DNA from: Ooceraea biroi
Taxonomy: Eukaryota > Arthropoda > Insecta > Hymenoptera > Formicidae
Assembly: GCF_003672135.1 (NCBI RefSeq)
Contig: NC_039510.1
Location: forward strand, 16,182,001 to 16,246,000
DNA length: 64,000 nucleotides
Direction of reading: 5' to 3'
Part shown: positions 11,701 to 24,831 of the stretch, one piece after another
Position numbering within the stretch: position 1 is the stretch's first letter
How the letters are laid out: the number at the start of each line of letters is the position of its first letter
Notes under the pieces: model-generated
The model's input: only the letters and a program-made list of their open reading frames with translations
Told to the model about the DNA's origin: nothing
Database searches by the model: none
Made by a program: the position numbers and the translations under genes

Positions 11701-13229
11701 TTAAGCCAAGGAAAATCCTAACACATCTTCCAGCGAGTAGTCAAACAGTCTTAAATCCAGTTTGTACAGATCCGCCAGCTTACGAAGCTGCTTGTAGCTT
11801 AAAGTGGAGTAGTACTTGTCCAGTTTTCTCGATGTCGGTTCGCTGCTGGGCGGCTTAGTTGGGAAACTGCACAGATCACGATTGTATTTTCATTGCAACG
11901 TGTAGGACGTTTTGCGAGTCTGATTCTGTTGGTATTATTGTTCTCTGTTATCATATGCTCACCTAACAGACGTAACGCCTATCCGTTCAAGAATTTCCGT
12001 GGCGTCCTCGACCAAACTCTCATACTTGCTCACGAGATTATAATTAACTACACATGGCTGGCACAACTCGTTTATCGGTCTCCAATGTTCATTACGTGTT
12101 CCATTCTCGGAGTCGTCAGTCACAAAGTCAACAAACTCTCGAAATGTCACGTCATCACCATTCTTCAAGGATTCCAAGGTTGCATTTTGTCTATATTTCT
12201 ATAAATAAGAATATTGTTAAATGATTATTGATGACTGATAGTTTTATTCAATTATTAAAATTAATCAGTAGCCACACGCAGCCAATTCATGCATATTTTT
12301 GTATAGATTGCATATATAAAATTGTATAATAAATTATATAATACAAAAATAATTTGTATTATACAATGAAAATATAATTATATTTCTTTAAAGTATAATT
12401 ATATATCTTCACAATTACATATTAGATTTTAAAGAATTAGCAGAATCGTTTCTTACCTTGATGATTTTCTTGCCGAAACGGCTTTGGAAGTATTTTGCAC
12501 TTTTCTCATGCTTAGGCTCCAGCTTATTCCGATAGGCCGACAGAAGTCTCTCCAAAGGATGTCGCACAACAATCAGCTTATCGTACGTCGCCAACTTCTT
12601 CTCTATGTCTGGCAGCGTGTAATTACTCAATCGTTGAAAGGTGCCCGGAGAATGAGCTTGGTCGGCTGGTATTTCTAAAGGATCGTTGCCGGCCCATTTT
12701 CCCGTCACGATCATTAACACGCGCTTCCAATTTGTGCAAGCAACCTGTTAAATAAAATACGTAAGAACGTAAGAATGATTTAATATTTTCCCTCGCATGT
12801 ATTAGAGCAGATATTTAATCGGTAATTTCATCATTCTGGTTATTAGCATAGCTATTATTATTAATGATAATATAGCTATTCTGGATTATTATTTCAAGCA
12901 CAATACAACATATTTTGAACCTTGGGAACGTAACAGTAGAGCAATTCATGCAAGTCGTCCACGAGGATATTTCTAAACGACTCTGGATTGAACGCGCCGA
13001 CGTTGACCTCGTTACTTTCGAGCTCACAACTATATTGCAACCTTTCCTGTCGCTCCACCAAGACCGACCTGGCCAACGCATTTGGCCCTGTCCAGGAATA
13101 AATGTATTTGTTTCTCTCGGACGGTTTCTTCTCTCCTTCATCTGCGGAGATGTTCATGTTTCTGCTCGCGTCGGCGTTTTGCCATAAGATGATAATGAAT
13201 AAAATTATCCTCTCCACTCGACATGTCAT
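11701..13229 (-). CDS. Carbohydrate sulfotransferase, CHST8-14 / HNK-1ST type (Golgi)
   Basis: Golgi type II membrane enzyme that moves sulfate from PAPS to a glycan hydroxyl (chondroitin/dermatan 4-O-sulfotransferase family). Exons in gene order: 13229-12921, 12744-12457, 12198-11963 and 11866-11701; phases close to 332 residues, the family's usual size. The start ATG precedes a short tail and one hydrophobic anchor (RIILFIIILW). The 5'-phosphosulfate loop is YVPKVACTNWKR at residues 100-111, split exactly at K|V by intron 1. The 3'-phosphate motif VVRHPLERLLSAYRNK is near residues 162-177. The C-terminal block KYYSTLSYKQLRKL...LDLRLFDYSL is typical of the family. Intron 1 has the weak donor AAG|gttcaa. 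Glycan specificity cannot be read from sequence. Confidence 0.93.
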
Positions 13230-15420
13230 CGTTTATCTTTGTCCACTGCAGGCATTGAACTTCCTCGCAAAATATCCTACTGTCCTTGATAAAACTTGAT
13301 TCTGCTGAAATATGTGTAATACGACTTACTTGACAATAACGATTTTCTATTCCGCTAAAACAAAACCAACAGTCTTATAAATTAAACTTTGATATCTCCT
13401 TGTACACTACATCTAATAATAAAATATCGTAATGTAACGTTATTAAAACACCGAGTTAGTGATTAAGCAAACATCGACAAAAATGAATTACATATTCAAT
13501 CAGCGCATACATAATCTAACAAGATAATTAATGCAATTCATATTTATATAATGAATAGGATAAGAACTACAAAAATAGGAATTCCGATCGTTATATAATA
13601 TTTAATTATACATTTACACGTGTAAACAAAAGGAAAATATTCTAATTTATGTATTATGTATTATTTATTTATTAAAATAAGAGAAATTTTTGAAATAATT
13701 GATGTAAATCAGTTATTTATTTTCCATATGAAAAGAAGAAAGATCTGGTCAGCGGAATTGCAGTTTCCGTTCTCGCTATCGCTATGATACCTTCATAAAA
13801 TGCCACGCAGAAATAACAAGCCTATAAAAATGATATACTATACTAATCGGTAAGCGTAAGTAGGTGGTTATACTGTGTTCGATACTATCGATACGGACAC
13901 GAAAACCTGGTTTACTTAGGACTGGCAATGACGTACATATTAGCCAGAATCAGTTTGATGTTTATTTCTGATAACTATTTTCTCAAACCGGTTTCATGAG
14001 TAGTTCTTGTTATTTTCACAACTTCTAATATTTTTATTCATAATAATACATTATATAATAACTATTTTGAACACTTTTATACATGGTTTGTTACTTAACT
14101 AGTTACTTATATAACAAAAGTCTGTTGCATGCAAAAGTTTGTTTTATACCTTTTCTGTTCTTTTTTGTATCTTCGTTTGTATTAGTAAGTTATCGCGGTT
14201 TCTTTTCCTCAATACAGACAGAATAAAGAATGAACGGTAACGTAACTTTCTAGGCCAATGTTACGGTCATAGCACAAAGAATATATACGTAAGAGTATAA
14301 TCATACTACAATGCAGATAAATATCTGTTTCCTCGAGAATAATGTGTAGACATATTCAAATATTTATGAAAGGCGTATTACAAAAGTAGATCTGTATCTA
14401 ATAAACATTGTTATATGTAAACATTTTCCAAATTTATTCCTTTTACAAGGAGTTTGATTAAAGACGTAGATTTTTCTAATGGTTAATTATTATATAATAA
14501 TATACAATAATCTTTAACAACACATTGGAATATTAAATCCGGGCTTCTTGTGTTCTTCAGTTATGTAATATTGATATCCTATTTATATAAAAATGGTCAC
14601 TGATATGTGATATGTGATAAGCGTATTTGATATAATAAATCATCACCTTTATCAAGAAAGCGAAGTACATTCGCGATATTTGATATTCGCGTGGCGTAAG
14701 GGCAAAAACCCGTATGGATTATGACATATTTTTACGTAAGCTAAAGTGACGAAAGACAGAAAAAAGTAATCAGGGCAACGACTTAAATTGACTGGAACAA
14801 AGTAGAAAAGAATGCGTGTGCCATAACGAAAATCAATGAAATATTCGGCCGTCATATTCAAATTCGTGATGACGTGAAGCGATGATTGCGCCGTAAGATT
14901 TTTACAATGATGCGCGCTGTTACGTAACAAGAATTTGGATTGAATAAAACACTAATCTAATCATGCCATATGGCATGACAACTCATTTAACACGTCCTTG
15001 AACATAGATTTGATACAATCATATGAACGCAAAGTCACATTAGCTCAATAATCGCTAATTCAAGTCAGTCTAGAGAAATTTATCAGTCGGATCGGTCTAG
15101 CGATAACATCATGCACAACATCATTAATGATACAGTCAGTCGTCCAAAAGGCGATTCCGTCCAATAAGATTGATCGATTCATAGCCACGACTTCTTGTTT
15201 GTTCAGTACTATAATCGCAAGGAAATTGCAACATGCACCTCGCATTAGAGCGACATGTGACAACTCTATCAGTTTCCACAAAGTACTCGCACGTGAACGT
15301 GGATCCTTGGAACCGAAACGAAAGCGTTGGTGTTGAACATTCCGTGAGACTTTGATCTTCGACTTTGAAAGCAACGGTACGTCACCAAACGATCATAAAG
15401 CAGATGTACGTCGTCAAACG
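13230..15420. other. Gene-poor AT-rich stretch upstream of the sulfotransferase
   Basis: It should contain the sulfotransferase promoter just above 13229. The longest open frames (14652-14930 and 15060-15374, minus) show no motif and are treated as chance. An imperfect tandem pair with core CAAACGATCATA sits at about 15373-15427. Confidence 0.4.
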
Positions 15421-15908
15421 ATCATAGTGACAAGCAGTGCCGGTCCGAAAAAAGAAATTCGCAAAAACGCTTCATGAAAGCAGAAACACACTTACGTTTC
15501 ACCGTTTTCGAAAACTTGAAGAAACTTGGAGGAGCAGAATGCTGATGATGCAGAGTGAACCAAGTTTTTGAACTCGACAATGCGGATATCGTGCGAATAC
15601 CGTGGAAATACGAGCGGTCAAACAGCCGATGCAAGTAGCCGGCGATCGTCTTAGGTCGCCTGGAAGACCCTCAGGAACGTAGCGAAGATCATGTCGGTGT
15701 ATAAAGTGAAAGAACGCTGCGCGCGCCTCCACTCTCTGGTTCTCGTTCTCTTTTTGACCGTCCTGAATCGGTCCGTCCTCCTTCGACCTGGGTCCACGAA
15801 GCGACTCCTTACTACTTGCCCCACCTATGGCTTTAACTTTTCCATGTGTATCCATATATACATATCCGGTGTACGAAAGATTACGTATTTGATTTCTTCA
15901 GCATGTAC

Positions 15909-15910
<2 letters not shown>

Positions 15911-15966
<56 letters not shown>

Positions 15967-15981
15967 TATATATATATACAC
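15911..15981. repeat. Compound (GT)n-(AT)n microsatellite
   Basis: About 23 GT units followed directly by an AT-dinucleotide run. Open frames crossing it on both strands are artefacts of the repeat. The motif TCCGGTGTACGAAAGATTAC just before it recurs with one change near 16350, suggesting a small dispersed or duplicated segment. Confidence 0.9.
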
Positions 15982-17162
15982 ATATGTCTGAAGAAACCAA
16001 AGGCCCACATATGAGGAAAGGCACTAAAAACAGACATATTTTCCCATTTCAATAAGCTGCAGAAAATATTACAAGGTCAATGCAGACCTTTTGTAATTAA
16101 TCAATGAATTTTTTGCTGCATTCAAAATCAGTTTCAAATCAGTTTATGCAAACATTTGCATAATTTACCTGTACGAACACTGCGCATTCTACAGTTTTGC
16201 ACTTTTATATCGAGACTGTAAAAGGCCAACTCTGTAACAGCTCACTTGTACTTCGCGAAATGATGTATAATTGACGATTCCGTTGAAGCCTTTTCATTCT
16301 ACCTTGCTTTCACTTTTGTGACATACATGCCAATTCTTCTTGTGTTCTCTCCGGTGTACGAAGGATTACGTATGCGATGCAAGTAATTTTTTGTTACGTA
16401 ATTTACATGAATTTATATAATCACCCTTATATAATCTTTATATATATTTATTTATTTATTTTCTTAATGGTAATATATAATAATCATATATTGGTTTTTT
16501 TATCCTTTATCGCATCTTGTTGGATATTGTATAATATAAAATTTCAGATTTTCCGATAGATTTTCTAAAAACAGGAATATCTGAAATAATCAACGTACAA
16601 TTTCAGAAATATTGAAGAAATCAGAAAACACTGTTTTATTGCTATTTAGAGAAGCTTGATTATTGAACTAATCCAGTTCGAAAAGTCTGAAATTACTTAT
16701 TGCACAATCCAATATGTAAAACAAAAATTATGAGCAAAAATAATGATATATGCTGGAATATCGATTTTTTTCAAACTGCTGTAAATAATCGAACTAATAA
16801 TAAATTACAATTATATTTATTAATCTAACAAATTTAAACAAATTCTAAAATTCTAAATCTAAAATTTTTAATTTCTATTATACAAAAATAGGTTTTGATT
16901 ATAGCAGTAAAATTAAAACATTTTCTATTTAAATTTGATTATGTTCATTTCCATTATTATCTAGTCAGAGATAAATTAACAATTCCAGTTGCAAAATATA
17001 GCAATTAGTCGTTTCCGTTACTAACAATATCGAATAACGTATAAATACATTATCAGTTGTGTCCACAAAGTGGAAGTTTTAGAGGACGATTGTCTCTGCT
17101 ATAACTTTACTTATAATGTTATAATTGACGCAAATTATATGAGTAAAAATTAGTTTAAACTA
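15982..17162. other. AT-rich stretch without genes
   Basis: Low-complexity AT-rich DNA. Only the second copy of the TCCGGTGTACGAA motif (near 16350) stands out. Confidence 0.5.
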
Positions 17163-17377
17163 AAGGCCCTTGCACAATAGGTGATAGCGATAGGCGAAAT
17201 TCGGAAATTTTGTCGCTATTGCCTGTTCCGTTTTGCATTCTGCATTGGCATTTTCTAATGTTGGAATTCTCTATTTCTATTGCTGTGCTTTCGCTATTGC
17301 TTTATACTATTGCCTCTGCTATTTTTCTATCGCTATCGCTATCGCCTATCGCTATTGCCTATTGTGCAAGGGCCTTA
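17163..17377. mobile_element. MITE with about 19-base perfect terminal inverted repeats
   Basis: Ends AAGGCCCTTGCACAATAGG and its reverse complement, with homology continuing inward through GATAGCGATAGGCGA-type sequence. The interior is built of degenerate GCGATA / TATCGC units. No coding capacity, about 215 bases, so a non-autonomous DNA element. I could not settle the target-site duplication. Confidence 0.75.
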
Positions 17378-18609
17378 ATTACAATTGCATGATCATCGCG
17401 AACGTTGCAACAAATGTAACAAAAATGAAAAGTCTGAGAAACAGATGAATAGTTCAACCAATGAATAATTAAAATAAGTTAAGTAGCTAGGAAGCGTATT
17501 GATATAAACTATAAAGGAAACTTATTTTATAATTGTGAAACATAGATAAACATCCCATTATTTATAATAATAGGTCATATTCAAACAACGAAAAGAATAT
17601 ATATAAAGCATATATCGTAAAGCTTATTAAATATTGGATTAGATAACTAACTGAATTTTCCAAATTAAAGCATTAATATAAAATATATAATATGCAACAA
17701 CTCGGGGAATACAAACATTGAAAATCTAAATAAGATCAAATAAAATTATATTGCGTTGCACTTAAAAAAAATGGCAAACCAATTCGATTTTACCTAAAAC
17801 ATATAATATTACATAATCTAATGCTATAATGATACGCACGCCATAAGATATCTTGAAGAAAATAACATAAATTAATTTAAAAACTTTTATCAACGGAATG
17901 TATCAGATGCTTGATAATTCTTCCATTGCAAATACTTAAACTATAACATTATTTTATATGCAATTATCCATATTAATTATGGCGATCTTTTACGAATATA
18001 GATCAAAAAGAACAATACATAATCACAATATTTATATTTGTGCAAAAAGATTACAGATGCATATTCTGTTGTATATTTATTTAATATAGGATGATACGTG
18101 TAAATAAAAAACGTGGTCTTAAAGTTAAATTTCTTGTAAGACTTAATCAAGACGTAATTAAATAAAAAAGTATTTTTAAAATATACATAAAATTTACATA
18201 CAATCATCAATTAAAGAAATAAAGATCTACATACAATGATATAGAATAGAAAATCAATATCCTGAATTATAAATATTACTAACGCAAAAATGCATAGACA
18301 TGTATAATATACAGCATGAAATCAATGATTTAATCGCATATAATTGTGAAAGAATATTGTAATTTTAATATCTCTCTATTATATAGTAGCTTTTAAAAGT
18401 TAATTTACACAACGTTGAGCAATTATACAGAATATTTTATTTCATAATTTATAACTGACAATTTATATGTATATAATGACATTTGCAAATACGTTTTTGT
18501 TAATAGTGTTATAAATATACGAATTACGCACAACATTTCGTTTTATATCTTGTCTGGGAGTTTCATGGATTTATGTCAGTATCATTTGTATATAAATTTT
18601 TATGCTAAA
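17378..18609. other. AT-rich stretch without genes
   Basis: Very AT-rich. The minus frame at 17977-18210 is low-complexity and not supported. Confidence 0.5.
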
Positions 18610-18730
18610 AGAATTTAATTTTCTCTGTTGTAATCATGTTATGAAAAAAAGACAAAAAAGACTTTTGCAAAAACAAGATGAAAAGTATAATTTTCTCATA
18701 ACATGAGAACACTAGAGATAATTAAATTCT
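18610..18730. mobile_element. Short MITE-like inverted repeat element
   Basis: The left arm starts AGAATTTAATTTTCTCT and reaches TCATGTTATGA. The right arm is its imperfect reverse complement (about 33 bases with several mismatches). The A-rich interior has no coding capacity. Confidence 0.5.
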
Positions 18731-19390
18731 TAAAATTCTTAAAATTTATGTACAAATGATATATACTATATACTATATACTATATATGATATATACTAAC
18801 ATAAATCCACAAAACCCTCAGCATATAGAGAAAGCGACGTAACTTCTCGGTTCGTACTTTTATATGCACACTCAGTTGCAACGTTTAGTCTTGCTGTGGC
18901 TTTCGTTCTGTGAGCATTTCTTGACCCGTGCAAACGTAACATGTGATAATCCATATCGACAGTACACCCAGAAAGTGAATAACAGTGAGGCTATTGTGAT
19001 CGAGAGAAAAAGAGAACATAGCATCCGGTAATATGTTATTTCAAAAGAAGCAATTGCAGTGTTATGCAACTGCAATTGCAAACTCTAACGCAGATGCTTC
19101 ATGTATCGTACAATTAAGTGCATTAATGACATTCAGTGCGTTCATTGACCCGAAATTGTCATCTGCAATAATGAACAAATATTTTATTGTTTGCAAAGAT
19201 TAACTATGCGGTTTTAATTATTTCGCGGTCGTAAGGAATCTGAAATTCATAATTTGAAATCAAATATCTTTGTAAATGTAAACATATCGAATAGCATGAT
19301 GTTATTATGTTATTAATATACAATTTTTATCTGAAAACCATGATTATGTATACTTATTAAACTACATTTTAGTAAAATGCAATTATCTGA

Positions 19391-20567
19391 TAGATTTCCT
19401 TTATTCTCGACCAATCTGGCTATTATTATATTAATAATTCACGACGTTTCGGCCAACGATTGAGGCCCTTTTTTTTGTTGAGATGGTTAAGAACTTGAAG
19501 ATTGAAACCGATGAAGTACTTGACTCGTTGGACGTTACGTCACTGTTCATTAATATTCCATCAGAATTAACAACAGATGGAATTGAAAAAAGATGGTGCT
19601 ATTTCGAGAGGCACGAAACTCAATCTTAATCAATTCAGATACACAATAAGATTTGTTTTGGAATGTATAAGCAGATGAGACTTCAGGTTTGATAACCAGT
19701 TTTATAATAAATATTCGATTTTCTATGGGCTCTCCACTATCACCTGTGTTGACTGATATGGTGATGGATCTAGTGACTCACTGTATTAATGGGCTCGATT
19801 TTAATTTAAGGACTTATCTTACAATAGATATGTGGACGACATATTCGCTATTTTTCCAAAGAATAAGATACAAAAGATTCTCAGCGCTTTTAATGACTTT
19901 CATCCAAGATTACAATTTACATGTGAAATGGAGATTGATAATGCGATTAACTTCTTAGATGTTAATCACATTATCAATCTTCATTTCACATGTATAATAA
20001 TCAGAATACTGATGTGGTTTATAAGATTGATTGTTTGCAATGTAACGCATGTTATATCGGACAAACTAAAAGCGGGCACCCGCGAGTGCCCAGCTGCTGG
20101 GCATATCGACAAATGAATAATGAGACTGCGTAGAAATATTTCCATATATATGGATGGTAACTAATAAACAATCAGAGGTTCGCGTTTTCGGTGCCAGTCG
20201 TTAGAAGTATAGTAAAACAGATTTCTATCGAATATTATATTAATTAAATGTATTAAAAATTGTGTTACTATGTTATATGTTATATGTTGTTTAATTTAGT
20301 GCGATATATTTGTGGGCGCTGCGAGTGCGTATCTCCGCTCCTGTTTTAATCTCTTTTTTTTTTGTCGCGGGCATCTAACGCGTTCAGCTTTGCCCGCGGG
20401 TAACTGGGCGCCCACGGACAGTGCCCACTTGCCGATTCTTGTATTACTGTATTTTAGAAAGCGACTTGACTTTATCAAACACTTGAAAAGGGCCTCAATC
20501 GTTGGCCGAAACGTCGTGAATTATTAATGTAATAATAGCCAGATTGGTCGAGAATAAAGGAAATCTA
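19391..20567 (+). mobile_element. Decayed Penelope-like retroelement between 82-base inverted repeats
   Basis: Broken plus-strand frames keep reverse-transcriptase pieces: DSLDVTSLFINIP near 19520, SMGSPLSPVLTDMVMD at 19720-19770, the catalytic box YVDDIFAIF at 19828-19855, and INFLDV near 19950. After an apparent large internal deletion comes CNACYIGQTK near 20050, the start of a GIY-YIG endonuclease. RT plus GIY-YIG is the hallmark of Penelope-like elements. Arms 19391-19472 and 20486-20567 are inverted copies differing at one base and carry the GGCCGAAACGTCG motif. Stops and frameshifts make it non-functional. Confidence 0.85.
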
Positions 20568-21778
20568 TTAGTTTGTGATTTACTGGCGACATAAAGGATC
20601 GATTGCTAAAATGCAATTATGTTCATGAAAAATTAAAACATGGAAAATAGAGAGAGAGAGAGAGAGAGAATTAATTGTACATTAAGATATTTTATGTATA
20701 TTTCCTATCAGATATCAATTCATACGCAAGTTTCTATCAATCAATTAATCAATCCATTTATTTTCAGTCTTTCGGCCAAGAAAAGAACTCGGTTTACAAT
20801 TCTTATTTTACGCACTCATTCCTTCACATATCTTATGTTATAATCATTATTATAACATAATCAGTATTATGTTATAATACTATTATTATTTATATTATAT
20901 AAATTAACAATATAAATTACATAAAATAATTACTTAACTTTAATTAATAATATAATAATAATTACTTAACTTATTTTAGAATTATAATATGTAAAAGAAA
21001 TAAGGATCAAGCTCGACAATAAACATATTTTTATAAAAACATAAAAATGCAAAATAAAATCGCATTGCCAATTATTAATTAGCTATATTAAATTGTTTCC
21101 AAAATTGCATTGACTGTGTCTGATTTTTAAAACTGTTTATGACCTGTATAAAAAAATATATATTTTGCGAGTGTTTTCTATGTTTTTCATTGCTCAAGTT
21201 CAGTAATGAGAAAGAAATTAATAAGATAAAATGTAGATATGCAATTGGTAATTTATCCTTAATAAATAATTAATATAAATAAATATATAATTAAAATATA
21301 GTTACCGCAGTTCTACCTTTTTCCTATTTAGGCGGATAAGATTCTCGCGTTAGAACTGTCGGCTGCGAATACATATTCGTGACGTTAATGAAATATATCT
21401 TTCGGTTTTTCGGAAATCGTCGGGAATGCGATGGAAACATCTGACATCCTATTGTAGAAAGAGACAGCATCTCCCATACCGCTAATTTCATAACTTGGTC
21501 TTACACTCTGACGTAGATTCTTAAATCCATGATCTGAAAACGTTAGCCTACTACATATATTTACTTATGTATTCTGTTATGATAATGAAATGCCACATAT
21601 TAAACTTAAAAAAGAAGATATGATACAAAATGATTAATATATTAAGAAGTGCATTAAAAAACTAATATAAATCAAGAATATCGAGGCTGCCTCGACGACG
21701 TCACTACAATAAGAACTTATGCAATTTTATAAGTCATTGTGTGTTAAGAAATATGAATTATATTGCAGAATTTTACTT
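20568..21778. other. AT-rich stretch with a (GA)n tract
   Basis: A GA-dinucleotide run lies at about 20649-20669. Around 21355 a fragment reading CGGCTGCGAATA resembles the end of the element at 21779. No gene is supported. Confidence 0.5.
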
Positions 21779-21995
21779 TTAATATATTCGCAGCCGGCAG
21801 ATCAGCCGCAAGAATCTTACCTGCCTAGATATGAAAAAGCAATTACTAGGATAGAACTACGTCAGCGGCAACTAGGTAAAGATTTTAAAATGACGTAGAA
21901 CTACGTCACGTCGTCGGCAACCAGCAGCTGAAAAACTTAATAATAATTTTAAAATGACATAAAACTACTAATATCACCGGCTGCGAATGTGTTAA
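21779..21995. mobile_element. piggyBac-like MITE with TTAA target duplication
   Basis: Bounded by TTAA on both sides. The ends are TATATTCGCAGCCGGC and, inverted, ACCGGCTGCGAATGTG. The interior carries repeated CTACGTCA / CGGCAAC units and no open frame. TTAA flanks plus inverted ends point to a non-autonomous piggyBac-superfamily element. Confidence 0.65.
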
Positions 21996-22150
21996 ATCTA
22001 GAATAATGTGCATTTAATGTGCGTTGTATAATAAATAGATAAAAAGCAAAGTATTTTTGTAATACTTTTATTTATGCATTTGTTTTTTGATTACAGGTAA
22101 TAATAGGATATAACAGGATAAAATACCAGGATAAAAAGTAAAGCGAAAAG

Positions 22151-24164
22151 ATGCTGCAACAAATAATATCCTGGCTGTTTGTCAGCTTAATTATTTTATG
22201 GATTTTATTGGTACCTATTAAAAGTATGTTACATGCTCTATGGGAAATATTTATAGAGATATACGATAGAAAACTTATTAATCTCCCTGTTACATTTGGC
22301 GAATGGGCAGGTAAGTAACATACGTGTGCGCGTGCACACAAGCACATATTACTTTTTCAATATCTTTTATTTCTTAAATTGTCTATCTCTAAATATTGTT
22401 TGTTTATATTTCTATTTTTAATCGTAAAATTTCATAACTTAGTATTTTTATAACAATTTTTAATAAATAATAATAAAAGGAAAACCAAAAAATGTTTTTA
22501 AATTAATTTTGTTAATATACAATTTATATATTATACATTATAACATTATGTTAATTAAGAACTTTATTATATAATTTATATTACATTATTTCAAGTGTAT
22601 TAAAGAATTATTGATAACGAAAACCGTTTTAGTTGTTACTGGCTCAACTGACGGTATCGGCAAAGCTTACGCTAAAGAATTAGCTGCGAGAGATATGAAT
22701 CTGATTCTAATCAGCCGTAATCTAGAAAAACTTGAAAAAACGAAAAAGGAGATACTTGAAATAAATTCTAAAGTGAAGATAAAACTCATAGCGGCAGATT
22801 TTAGTGAAGGAAAAGAAGCGTTTAACAAGATTCGTCCTGAATTAGAAGGGATGCCCATCGGTATATTAGGTAATTAAATAATTCATTTAACTTTTATTAT
22901 CTTTATTTTAGGTATTCGGTGACTTTAACTTATTCTTACGTAATCGGCAAAAAGAACAGATAAATTTAGCGAAAATTAACATGTTTACACATTATAATCA
23001 ACTATGTACTTTTATTTTTTTTATACCTATACTTTTTATTCCCTTTCTTGGCGAGAAGCTGAAATTAGTAATAAATTTAAACTATGACAAGCTATTTCTA
23101 AGAAATCCGTATTATCTTCTTATATTCAGCAATAGAGAGAATGAAATTTTCGAGAATAATCATAAAATAAAATTGTTGTTTTATTTCTGCACCCATTTAT
23201 ACATGTGTGCATGTGTGTGTATGTGTGTCGCTCATATCTGAAATAAGCAATAATACATATCGCAATGAGTAATGTTATTCTCAATATAAATAATTCTCAA
23301 TATGATTATTAAATGACTTTTTCGAAACAAATTGCCTAATCGACTGACTCTTTTTGTGAATTCTCATTTTCAGTTAACAACGTTGGCATAATGTATGATT
23401 ATCCCATGTACCTCGGGGAAGTACCTGAGGAAAAGCTGTGGGATCTGATCACTGTGAATGTGGGCGCAACTACGCTAATGACTAGGCTGGTCATTAAACA
23501 AATGCAGGCACGTAAACGAGGTGCAATTGTAAATGTCTCCTCCGGATCAGAGTTCCAACCGCTGCCCTTAATGACTGTATACGCCGCCTCGAAAATGTAT
23601 ATGAAGAGCTTCTCTGACGCTGTGAGAGCGGAATACTCGCGATTCGGCATAACTGTTCAACATCTATCGCCTTTCTTCATCACTACCAAAATGAACGCGT
23701 ACAGTCATCGGCTTCAGGTATATGAACTTATGTACAAAGTCAAAATAGCATAATCAGAATTAAGTGTAAATCTTTAATTAGTCAATAATATTAGGAGTGG
23801 AAGGGAGAAAGACATTATTAATCTTACATTTTTGTTTCTTGCTTCTAATTATATATTAATTTTGTTTGTAATATTAATTTTGAATGATCTCAGAATTATT
23901 AAAAACACTTATATATATCCTTATTTCTTTTATTGAAAAATGCAGGTTTCGAGTGTACTTATTCCCGATGCCACAAGCTACGCGAGGAGTGCCGTTGCTA
24001 CTCTTGGCAAAACGGATACCAATACTGGATACTGGAGTCACAGCATCCAAAAATTTATTCTTTTAATATTTCCTATGTGGATCAGGATAAAAGTCGGACT
24101 TATCTTAAATAATAATTTCCGGCAAGATTATTTTAAACAAGAACAGGAAAAGGAATCACAATAA
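22151..24164 (+). CDS. Very-long-chain 3-oxoacyl-CoA reductase / 17-beta-HSD 12-like SDR
   Basis: ER-membrane short-chain dehydrogenase that reduces 3-ketoacyl-CoA in fatty-acid elongation; insect members also act on steroids such as ecdysteroids. Exons: 22151-22310, 22633-22869, 23374-23717 and 23946-24164, phases closing to 319 residues (typical length). Seen: an N-terminal hydrophobic anchor (residues 6-25), NADP loop TGSTDGIG at 56-63, NNVG at 134-137, active-site SSGS near 188-191 and the catalytic pair Y202-x3-K206 (YAASK). A spliced leader is likely, with an acceptor ending ttacag at 22097. The stop overlaps an AATAAA (24160-24165). The C-terminus lacks a clear dilysine ER signal. Related insect names include spidey; orthology is not proven here. 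Confidence 0.92.
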
Positions 24165-24165
24165 A

Positions 24166-24831
24166 ATTTTTTATGACGTATACTATATGCAAAGGGTATA
24201 TTAAGACTATATAGACAATAATTTTAATCGTACATAAAGTTATAAATAATGTATTTTTTAAATATTTTTATAGTGTCTTTTTTAATGAAATGATATTATA
24301 TGATATTAATGATATATTAAAAATAATAATAGTTACGTTCGAATTAAAAATCATGGAAAATATAATTATCTGCAATGAAATACATTGTAACATTTACTTA
24401 TATAATATTCACAACAACAAACATTGGTAAAACATTAATGGACACCAGGGCAATATTCATAGATCCCACTTTCGTTCTTATAGATAGTTTTAAGTATATC
24501 TTTTACTATTAAAGTTATCTATTGGCTAATAAATATATAATAAAACTGTTGCAAAGCAACATAAAGTAGTATCGCAGCCAGTAAGTTCAGTTCTGCATAT
24601 AAGTTCCAATCAAGTACCAACCATTCTGTTACTTACTATAGCCACATTTGCAATTTAGGCCCGCTTCTACCAATGCCATTTATCTTTAACCGTAGTTTAA
24701 CTCAGACTACCTGCCTTAGATCTAAGTTTAAACCATGATTGAAAAACCGGCCCTTAGAAAGACGAAGAGTGAGTTAATCGACGATTAAATTAACTGAACT
24801 TTAGTCGACGTGGCCCTTAGTAGCATTAGGG
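24166..24831. other. Intergenic stretch with repeat-like sequence
   Basis: AT-rich 3' flank of the reductase. From about 24650, sequence of dispersed-repeat type appears (GGTTTTTCAATCATGG on the minus strand and two GGCCCTTAG copies). No ends could be defined. Confidence 0.4.

Noticed and set aside
14652..14930. 92-codon minus frame
   Set aside because: No upstream splice context and no recognisable motif in AT-rich DNA.
15499..16055. Open frames around the GT/AT microsatellite
   Set aside because: Frames read through the dinucleotide repeat (VCVCVC, THTHTH) or lack any family signature.
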